Of a stretch of DNA of 28,842 nucleotides, positions 23,243 to 28,842 are shown piece after piece (the stretch's first letter is position 1; each line of letters starts with the position of its first letter). The DNA is from Alistipes sp. (GTDB taxonomy: Bacteria > Bacteroidota > Bacteroidia > Bacteroidales > Rikenellaceae). The DNA is taken from NCBI GenBank assembly GCA_019422485.1, contig JAHZDG010000001.1, forward strand, positions 37,127-65,968, read 5' to 3'. The notes below the pieces were generated by a model. It had not been told where the DNA came from. It saw only the letters and a list, made by a program, of their open reading frames with translations, and searched no databases. A program made the translations under genes and the position numbers.

Positions 23243-26026
23243 ATGAAAACACGTCTAACTGTCCACCTGTTCTTTTGGGCCGCTTTGCTATCGGCCTCCA
23301 GCCTCATGGCTTCACCCCTTTCCCAAAAATCCCCTACCCCTTCCACGGTCCAGGAGTCCGTTGAACCCTCATCGGGCATTCAAGCCACGCTGAACGCTTT
23401 CTACAGCCAGAACATTCGCGAAAAGCTCTATCTGCAAACCGACAAACCCTATTACAGCGCCGGAGACACACTCTGGTTCCGGGGGTTTCTGGTCGACGCA
23501 GCCACCATGCAACCCTTGAACGCCAGTCGATATATCTATGTAGAACTGATCGATCAACGGGATACGGTTGTCTATCGCTCCAAAATCATCAATGGCGGAA
23601 CCGGGTTCCATAATTGTATGGCCTTAGCCCCGCATCTGCCGCCGGGAGACTATTTGTTGCGGGCCTACACCCAATGGATGAGAAACACCGGAGAAGATTT
23701 CTTCTTCAGAAAACACATTCCGATCGGCAATACGATCGACGACAATGTACTGACATCCATTCATTACAGCCTCGATGACGACGGATACATCACCGCCTCC
23801 ATCCTGATCACCAATATGAATCAGGACCCGATCACCCAACAGCGGCTCAGCTATGCGCTCTGCACCGATGGCCAAACCCGAAAAAACAATGCCCGGACCG
23901 ATGATGAGGGCCGGCTTCGCATACGTTTCCTCCCCCCCGATCACGATACGGTCAGCAACACCCTCCAACTGACGATCAACGACAACAACCTGCAATTCCA
24001 GAAAACGATCTTCCTGCCGGCTTTTTCGCGGGAATTCGACGTGCAGTTTTTCCCGGAAAGCGGCCATTTATTGCCCCTCGGACGTCAGGCCGTTGCCTTC
24101 AAGGCGATCGGCAGTCATGGACTGGGCATCCATGTCCAGGGAAGAATTGTCAATGAACAACAACAAGAAATCACCACATTTACCACTTCCCACAAGGGAA
24201 TGGGCTGCTTCTATCTGACACCCCAATCCGGAGAACGCTACTTTGCCGAAATCACCAATACGTTGGGAGATTCGATACGGGTTGAACTGCCGCCGGTAGA
24301 GCGTTCCGGAGCGGCTCTGGAAACCGTTTTCAACGGCTCATCGTTACTCTGCGGGATCCGTATCACGGAAGACCTCAATCTGTCCGGCTGGCAACTCGTC
24401 GTGCTCAACCGCGACCGCATCATTACCCGAGATGGCAACCTGGAACATCGCTCCACCAAAATCATTCCCTTGTCGCTTTTCCAACCCGGCATAGCCCGTT
24501 TGGCGCTGGTCGACACCGTCCGTCAGCAAACCCTCTGCGAGAGACTAGTTTTCATTCCGCAACAAACTACCCAGCAATACCTTCTCACAACCGACAAAGA
24601 GAATTATTCCAGACGTCAATGGGTAGAAGCCGAGTTCTCGATTGCCGACATTGACAGCTTACCGTTGGAGGGCAGTTTCGCGGTTTCAGTCACCGACCGC
24701 AACATCATCCATCAGGATTCGCTGGCCGGCAACATTCTGTCCGATCTTCTGCTCACCTCCGACCTCAAAGGATATATCGAAGATCCAGGATACTACTTCC
24801 TGGATAACGACAAAACGCGTCAATACCACCTGGATCTGCTGATGATGACCCAAGGATGGACCCGTTACTCGGTGATCGACCGGCTGCAGGAGAAGTATTT
24901 CCCGATGCAATACCCCCTCGAATGGAGCCAAAGTATCTCGGGGAGCATTACGGGTTTATTCGGGAGAGCGCTCAAAAAGCCCCTTCTCACCTTAGTCATC
25001 CCGGAACAGAACTTCGCCGATGTCATCGAACTCGACCCTCAGGAACACTTTTCCCTTTCCGGTTTGGCATTTCAGGACAGCACCACGCTTTTCCTGCAAG
25101 CAACGAACGCCAAGAATTGGGCGCGGGGAATTACACTTGAAATCGATGAAGAACCCTTCCCGGCCGTCAAGACGTTCTTTCCCCAACCGCACGTCAGTCA
25201 AATGCTCTCACCCGTCCCCGACGAATATCTGAATCTGGCCAAACAGAAATATTACGAAGACGGCGGCATTCGTGTGATCGATATGAAAGCCATCAGCATC
25301 ACAGCCAAAAGCAAAGAAGAACTTTCCAATTTCGATGGAGTTCAAGCCTCACACATCATGAATTCCCAAACCAAAGAGCACTTTAAAAATCAACCTCTTT
25401 ATCAAGCGCTTCCTTTCATGGGGATGGGATTATCCGTTTCTGTAAATTCTTCAGGTGGATATAACATTTCAAACTATAACACCTATTTCCCGATCGCCAT
25501 GCTGAATGGGCGCCGGTTTGTACCCGTAGACCAAGTCATGCATTCTACTGTCAACATTTATGAATCTATCGGAATTTTATCCGCCCAGCAAGCAAAATTC
25601 GTCATGATTCCCCAAGGATTCGAAAAACAGGATTTTGCTTCATCTCCTGAATCTTCTAGGATGAGTTCCCGAAACAAAGGACGAGGTTTATTATTGCTCA
25701 AAATGAAAGAAGGCATATCACTGGTCAACGCCTTTGAAGCGCCTCCTTATACTTCCCGCGTTTTCATCACGCCATTGGGGTACAAAAAACCGGAAGCATT
25801 CTATCAACCCAAATACGAGGTCCCCGAAAACTTCAAATCGGAAAAACCCGACCTGAGAACCACCGTATATTGGAATCCCTGCCTACAAACTGATGCTCAA
25901 GGAAAAGTCACTTTCGGATTCTACACGGCGGATCGAAACACCACCTACGATGTGACGCTGGAAGGCATCGGCTATGAAGGTGAAATCTGCCGATACACCA
26001 CCACCATCAACCGCACCCAAGAATAA
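23243..26026 (+). CDS. Large exported MG2/plug-domain protein of Bacteroidetes type, function unknown
   Basis: The 927-residue protein starts with a signal peptide (MKTRLTVHLFFWAALLSASSLMA, cleaved before SPLSQ). Residues about 58-80 read IREKLYLQTDKPYYSAGDTLWFR in family style, the hallmark of alpha-2-macroglobulin MG2-like domains found in many Bacteroidetes exported proteins. A TonB-plug-like segment (GIRVIDMKAISITAKSKEELSNF onward) lies at about 674-830, and the end VTFGFYTADRNTTYDVTLEG is typical of these proteins. There is no downstream beta-barrel, so it is not a complete TonB-dependent receptor despite frequent annotation as one. The in-frame ATG at 23063 would put 60 residues before the signal peptide and is rejected. 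A markedly AT-rich stretch (25381-25740) covers residues about 713-833. No SusD or transporter partner adjoins it. A terminator follows 12 nt after the stop. Confidence 0.8.
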   Translation: MKTRLTVHLFFWAALLSASSLMASPLSQKSPTPSTVQESVEPSSGIQATLNAFYSQNIREKLYLQTDKPYYSAGDTLWFRGFLVDAATMQPLNASRYIYVELIDQRDTVVYRSKIINGGTGFHNCMALAPHLPPGDYLLRAYTQWMRNTGEDFFFRKHIPIGNTIDDNVLTSIHYSLDDDGYITASILITNMNQDPITQQRLSYALCTDGQTRKNNARTDDEGRLRIRFLPPDHDTVSNTLQLTINDNNLQFQKTIFLPAFSREFDVQFFPESGHLLPLGRQAVAFKAIGSHGLGIHVQGRIVNEQQQEITTFTTSHKGMGCFYLTPQSGERYFAEITNTLGDSIRVELPPVERSGAALETVFNGSSLLCGIRITEDLNLSGWQLVVLNRDRIITRDGNLEHRSTKIIPLSLFQPGIARLALVDTVRQQTLCERLVFIPQQTTQQYLLTTDKENYSRRQWVEAEFSIADIDSLPLEGSFAVSVTDRNIIHQDSLAGNILSDLLLTSDLKGYIEDPGYYFLDNDKTRQYHLDLLMMTQGWTRYSVIDRLQEKYFPMQYPLEWSQSISGSITGLFGRALKKPLLTLVIPEQNFADVIELDPQEHFSLSGLAFQDSTTLFLQATNAKNWARGITLEIDEEPFPAVKTFFPQPHVSQMLSPVPDEYLNLAKQKYYEDGGIRVIDMKAISITAKSKEELSNFDGVQASHIMNSQTKEHFKNQPLYQALPFMGMGLSVSVNSSGGYNISNYNTYFPIAMLNGRRFVPVDQVMHSTVNIYESIGILSAQQAKFVMIPQGFEKQDFASSPESSRMSSRNKGRGLLLLKMKEGISLVNAFEAPPYTSRVFITPLGYKKPEAFYQPKYEVPENFKSEKPDLRTTVYWNPCLQTDAQGKVTFGFYTADRNTTYDVTLEGIGYEGEICRYTTTINRTQE

Positions 26027-26038
26027 CACGAACCTCAT

Positions 26039-26078
26039 AAAAAATCCCCGGACTAAGTTTTTAGTCCGGGGATTTTTT
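26039..26078. terminator. Bidirectional terminator between the MG2-type gene and era
   Basis: A perfect 18-bp inverted repeat (26039-26056 and 26061-26078) with a GTTT loop has a CCCCGGACTAA core and is bounded by six A and six T residues. It lies 12 nt after the plus-strand stop and 11 nt after the era stop. Confidence 0.93.
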
Positions 26079-26089
26079 ATGGCAACGAC

Positions 26090-26968
26090 CTACTCTTCGT
26101 AACCGAATCGGCGCAACTGTCGTTCATCGTTCCGCCAATTATCGTTCACTTTGACAAACAGCTCCAGAAACACTTTCTTATCCAAAAAGGCTTCCAGATC
26201 TTTCCGGGCTTCAGAACCCACCTTTTTCAGTCTGGCTCCGCGATGCCCGATCAGAATTCCCTTCTGACTCTCCCGGGCCACATATATAATCGCCGATATT
26301 CGATCAATGGTCGGTTCTTCTTTATATTTTTCGATCTCCACCTCTACGCTATACGGAATCTCCTTGTCGTAGTTGAGCAGAATCTTTTCCCGAATGATTT
26401 CAGAGGCAAAAAACCGCATCGGTTTATCGGTCAGCGCATCTTTGGGATAAAAAGGCTCGCCTTCCGGCAGCAGAGCCACAATGCGATCGAACAATCCCCC
26501 CAAATTAAAACGATTCAAAGCCGATACCGGAACGATCTCCGCCTGAGGCATCACCTGACGCCAAGCCTCCGCCAAAGCATCCAACTCCTCGCCATTACTC
26601 AAGTCGATCTTATTGATGACCAAAATAGTAGGAATACCGCTCAAGGCGATTTTATCCACCATATCATTGCGCTGTTCCGGTTTTTCGGTCACATCGGTCA
26701 CGTACAACAGCACATCGGCATCCGTCAGAGCGCCCTGCACAAACTTCATCATCGAACTCTGCAACTTATAACTGGGTTTGAGGATCCCGGGCGTATCCGA
26801 ATAGACGATCTGAAAATCCTCCCCATTGACAATACCCAAGATACGATGACGGGTTGTCTGGGCCTTGGAGGTGATAATCGACAAACGTTCACCGACCAAC
26901 GCATTCATCAAGGTCGATTTCCCCACATTGGGATTTCCGATAATATTGACAAAACCAGACTTGTGCAT
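26090..26968 (-). CDS. era: GTPase Era
   Basis: Era, 292 residues, is the small GTPase that binds the 3' end of 16S rRNA and acts in 30S maturation at the inner membrane surface. GTPase motifs are complete: G1 GNPNVGKS (11-18), G2 region KAQTTRHRI, G3 DTPG (58-61) and G4 NKID (119-122). The C-terminal KH domain includes ILIGHRGARLKKVG and the conserved segment FLELFVKVNDNWRND, and the protein ends LRRFGYEE as in other Era proteins. The ATG at 26968 gives MHKSGFVNIIG, the standard start. A -7 box lies 19 nt upstream, and the hairpin at 27036-27067 separates it from the upstream gene, so it is probably a single-gene unit. Confidence 0.97.
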   Translation of the reverse strand: MHKSGFVNIIGNPNVGKSTLMNALVGERLSIITSKAQTTRHRILGIVNGEDFQIVYSDTPGILKPSYKLQSSMMKFVQGALTDADVLLYVTDVTEKPEQRNDMVDKIALSGIPTILVINKIDLSNGEELDALAEAWRQVMPQAEIVPVSALNRFNLGGLFDRIVALLPEGEPFYPKDALTDKPMRFFASEIIREKILLNYDKEIPYSVEVEIEKYKEEPTIDRISAIIYVARESQKGILIGHRGARLKKVGSEARKDLEAFLDKKVFLELFVKVNDNWRNDERQLRRFGYEE

Positions 26969-26987
26969 AATGATTCTATTTTAGGCA

Positions 26988-26995
26988 CAAAGATA
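26988..26995 (-). promoter_or_regulatory. -7 box for era
   Basis: The minus strand reads TATCTTTG (TAnnTTTG), 19 nt before the era ATG. The predicted leader is about 10 nt. No clear -33 TTG. Confidence 0.5.
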
Positions 26996-27035
26996 CGCTT
27001 TATTCAGATTGGATCAGCCTCTGGCCAAACGAAAA

Positions 27036-27067
27036 AGAACGGAGAGATCCAACAATCCCTCCGTTCT
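27036..27067 (-). terminator. Terminator of the Spy-like gene
   Basis: AGAACGGAG (27036-27044) pairs with CTCCGTTCT (27059-27067); a GAT/ATC pairing extends the stem past one mismatch to a 6-nt loop. On the minus strand the stem runs into TTTTTC. It lies 29 nt after the stop of the gene starting at 27501 and ahead of the era promoter. Confidence 0.8.
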
Positions 27068-27096
27068 GCCAGAAATCAAATCTCCAATAGCTGCAC

Positions 27097-27501
27097 TTAC
27101 TCTCCAAAGCCGCCTTCAAAACCCGGACCCGGACCCATGGGGCCCATTCCTCCCGGAGCTCGACGCGCCTCTCTTTTCTCTTTCATCTCCGCCTGTTTCT
27201 TTTCCCACTTCTCACGCTGCTCGGCGGTCAGCACCTGATTGATTTGATCTTCCATTTGTTGCATACGCTGCTGACGCTCCTGTTCGGCCTTTTTCGTCGC
27301 TTCGAAATCCTTCAGATAAATCTGCTCGATCAGTTCGGTCTGCTTCTCATCCAAAGAGAGTTCTTTGGCCATGCGTTGCGCCATGCGTTCTGCACGTTGT
27401 GCATCGGTCATTTTTTCCGGGCGATTTTTCTGGGCCATCACACTGGTCGCACACATCAACATCACCAGAAGAGCCATCACCCAATTACTTGTTCTTTTCA
27501 T
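27097..27501 (-). CDS. Small exported Spy/CpxP-like protein (DUF4890-type)
   Basis: This 134-residue protein has a signal peptide (MKRTSNWVMALLVMLMCATSVMAQ) and a highly charged helical mature part. LSLDEKQTELIEQIY and LTAEQREKWEKKQAEM (about residues 50-64 and 92-107) are LTxxQ-like elements of the Spy/CpxP superfamily, whose members are periplasmic chaperones or stress sensors. The C-terminal 20 residues are Gly/Pro/Met-rich (GGMGPMGPGPGFEGGFGE), probably disordered. An alternative ATG at 27510 would add Met-Asp-Thr. The gene has its own -7 box and its own terminator, so it is a single-gene unit. Chaperone function is inferred from fold-level similarity only. Confidence 0.72.
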   Translation of the reverse strand: MKRTSNWVMALLVMLMCATSVMAQKNRPEKMTDAQRAERMAQRMAKELSLDEKQTELIEQIYLKDFEATKKAEQERQQRMQQMEDQINQVLTAEQREKWEKKQAEMKEKREARRAPGGMGPMGPGPGFEGGFGE

Positions 27502-27541
27502 TGTGTCCATTTTTTAATAAAATAGTTCGCAATTGCAGAAA

Positions 27542-27549
27542 CAAAAATA
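27542..27549 (-). promoter_or_regulatory. -7 box for the Spy-like gene
   Basis: The minus strand reads TATTTTTG (TAnnTTTG), 40 nt upstream of the ATG at 27501. The upstream -33 region is GC-rich without TTG at the normal spacing. Confidence 0.45.
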
Positions 27550-27641
27550 GGGTGAAATTCCCGCTCCGATTTTCCCGAAACGGTCAAAAGGAAAGTTTAA
27601 CCGGCGAAGCGCCTCCCCCCGGGAGTGAATCGCCCAAAGGC

Positions 27642-28658
27642 TCAGCGCCAGAAAGCCGTATCGACCCGATTTTCAGCCCGACGTTCCAGATCATCAGGCA
27701 ATTGATAGAAGAAATCGGCACTCAGAACCGACTCCAGCTGATCCACCGTCATGAGATAAGAGCGAAAATCGCGATCTACTTTCGGGGTATTCGGAACCAG
27801 AAAGGCCACCGTTTCGCACCGTCCCTGCCGATACACCAGCAAAGCTTTGAAATAGCGTCGAGGAACCCCGACCCCACCCGGTCTCCGATCGAGTCCCGGG
27901 ACCAATTCGGGACCCGTAACGACATACAGCGAATCATAACGATCGGCCCACTCTCTCACCTGTTCTTCGAGGTTTTTCCAGACCCCCCGATTGACTGCCG
28001 GATATTGCGGAGATATATTAGAGAAGTAAAAAGTTTCCTTGTTTTCCGAGGTCGTTCCGCGACGATCGGCCGAAGGCAACAAATGTCCCCGATCGAACGG
28101 TCCCCCTTTGTAATGTTCATCCGAAGCCGACGGCCATCCCCGTTTCAGGATCTCGGGGTCACGACGAAACCGATTACTGCGTTCCACCCCGGCCGTCCGC
28201 ACATCCGCACGCGTCAGCAAATAAGCCACCCAAGCCGCTTGCCGATAAGTGGTATCATACCACAGAGCATACCGCCCGGTGGGATGGACCACCAAAAACT
28301 CAGGCCGTGAACAGGCCGGATACTCCAGATGCGGAATGGATCGGCCCGTCGAAGAACCCTTCGCCGCATTTTGCCTTTTCGCATCGGGCGACATCGACGA
28401 AGCAACTTTCGCCGAGGACGAGGAGGCTTTCGCCGAAGACGAAGTCCCTTTCCGCGACGAAGGGGAAGATAGGGGGCGGGTATGGTTGGATTCTTCTACT
28501 TTGGAACGTTGGGGCACCTCCCGCTGTCTCTCTGCACGTGACGAAAACACCCCCATCCGGGAGATCACCACTAACACAATGACCACGCACATCAGTACGA
28601 TAATCAATTTCAAGTGGTTCTCCTTATTAATCCGTCTCGGAGTGTGATGCTTTTTCAT
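27642..28658 (-). CDS. Membrane-anchored DNA/RNA non-specific endonuclease (NUC1 / beta-beta-alpha metal family)
   Basis: The 338-residue protein has a basic N-terminus, one transmembrane helix (about 17-33), a long Ser/Ala/Lys-rich linker (about 45-108, with repeats such as SSSAKASSSSAKVASS) and a nuclease domain. The DRGH motif is intact at 189-192 (GPFDRGHLLPSADR), with the general base His192. FSNISPQYPAVNRGVWKNLE (about 212-231) supplies the metal-binding Asn and Glu. With positive residues before the helix, the nuclease should face the periplasm, where it may degrade external DNA or RNA for nutrition or limit DNA uptake. Related secreted nucleases lie in many Bacteroidetes genomes. A -7 box lies 20 nt upstream of the ATG. 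No immunity gene adjoins it, which fits an enzyme kept outside the cytoplasm. Confidence 0.88.
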   Translation of the reverse strand: MKKHHTPRRINKENHLKLIIVLMCVVIVLVVISRMGVFSSRAERQREVPQRSKVEESNHTRPLSSPSSRKGTSSSAKASSSSAKVASSMSPDAKRQNAAKGSSTGRSIPHLEYPACSRPEFLVVHPTGRYALWYDTTYRQAAWVAYLLTRADVRTAGVERSNRFRRDPEILKRGWPSASDEHYKGGPFDRGHLLPSADRRGTTSENKETFYFSNISPQYPAVNRGVWKNLEEQVREWADRYDSLYVVTGPELVPGLDRRPGGVGVPRRYFKALLVYRQGRCETVAFLVPNTPKVDRDFRSYLMTVDQLESVLSADFFYQLPDDLERRAENRVDTAFWR

Positions 28659-28678
28659 GACTCAGCAGATTCCGGCAA

Positions 28679-28686
28679 CAAAGATA
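28679..28686 (-). promoter_or_regulatory. -7 box for the endonuclease gene
   Basis: The minus strand reads TATCTTTG (TAnnTTTG), 20 nt before the ATG at 28658. No clear -33 TTG. The rest of 28687-28803 holds a 6-bp GGTTCC/GGAACC inverted repeat (28745-28750 and 28762-28767) and no gene I can support. Confidence 0.5.
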
Positions 28687-28803
28687 ACCATTTCCTCAGG
28701 GGAACGGAACTCCCTGGCGGCTTTTCCCGCTCGATTCTTTTCAAGGTTCCTCAATCGTTTCGGAACCACCGACCGCCACTCACCGAACGCCCTAAAACCT
28801 TAT

Positions 28804-28842
28804 CTATCGCTTCTTTTCACGCTCCTTCGCGCCTTTCGATAG
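28804..28842 (-). CDS. Possible 3' end of an upstream minus-strand gene (partial)
   Basis: Reading in from the right edge, one minus frame gives LSKGAKEREKKR then TAG at 28804-28806. A lysine/arginine-rich end of this kind is typical of a real protein C-terminus, and the window border may cut the gene. Only 12 codons are visible, so identity cannot be given and it may be chance. Confidence 0.25.
   Translation of the reverse strand, partial: LSKGAKEREKKR

Noticed and set aside
26243..27238. Plus-strand open frame of 331 codons
   Set aside because: Antisense to era and the Spy-like gene and crosses the era promoter and a terminator.
27642..28658. Endonuclease as a toxin or interbacterial effector
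   Set aside because: No immunity gene, secretion-system gene or polymorphic toxin domain adjoins it, and the membrane anchor fits a resident periplasmic enzyme better.
28657..28842. Plus-strand frame of 61 codons ending at the right edge
   Set aside because: It overlaps the endonuclease promoter region, shows no family features and has no promoter or ribosome-binding context of its own.
1..28842. Search for CRISPR arrays, insertion sequences, tRNA/rRNA genes, phage or defence islands
   Set aside because: No regularly spaced repeats, transposase motifs, target duplications, tRNA cloverleafs or rRNA sequences were seen; the gene content is housekeeping and envelope functions.

Overview
The window looks like chromosomal core DNA of a member of the Bacteroidota, most likely order Bacteroidales. 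The L13 sequence and its C-terminal end recall Rikenellaceae/Alistipes, but that family-level guess is weak. Supporting signs are a type III glutamine synthetase, an NqrA subunit, a secreted MG2/plug-like protein of the kind common in this phylum, a GIN-domain (DUF2807) protein, and repeated TAnnTTTG -7 boxes in front of genes in place of sigma70 -10 boxes. GC content is about one half. I see no IS element, phage, CRISPR array, tRNA or rRNA; this is mostly housekeeping sequence.

Layout, left to right. 1-1223 (-): nqrA, cut at its 3' end by the window edge. 1396-2625 (-): a secreted C1-family peptidase, divergent from 2726-4227 (+), tatD-like and tcdA overlapping by ATGA. A bidirectional terminator separates these from the minus-strand pair alaS-gpmI (8615-4442). 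Divergent from alaS are two tandem membrane-anchored M23 peptidases (8719-10661, +), then glnN (10761-12947, +) with its own promoter and terminator. 13022-16598 (-) holds an AddB-like PD-(D/E)XK nuclease preceded by a DUF2807 exported protein. Divergent from these is an AddA-like UvrD helicase/nuclease (16732-19899, +). 22873-20143 (-) is the ribosomal/translation cluster rplM-rpsI-rpsB-tsf. Divergent from it is a large exported MG2-type protein (23243-26026, +). 26090-28658 (-) carries era, a small Spy-like periplasmic protein and a membrane-anchored DNA/RNA non-specific endonuclease.

Functionally there are a translation/RNA block (alaS, tcdA, rplM, rpsI, rpsB, tsf, era), a double-strand-break repair pair (AddA/AddB-like), envelope proteins (two M23 enzymes, DUF2807, MG2-type, Spy-like, endonuclease, exported C1 peptidase) and central metabolism (gpmI, glnN, nqrA). 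Four convergent gene borders are each closed by one symmetric hairpin that can end transcription from both sides. The least explained pieces are the rpsI-rpsB intergenic leader with a near-repeat and competing GC stems, the AT-rich patch inside the MG2-type gene, and the DUF2807 gene placed ahead of the AddB-like nuclease. I did not find a convincing new multi-gene defence or mobile system.
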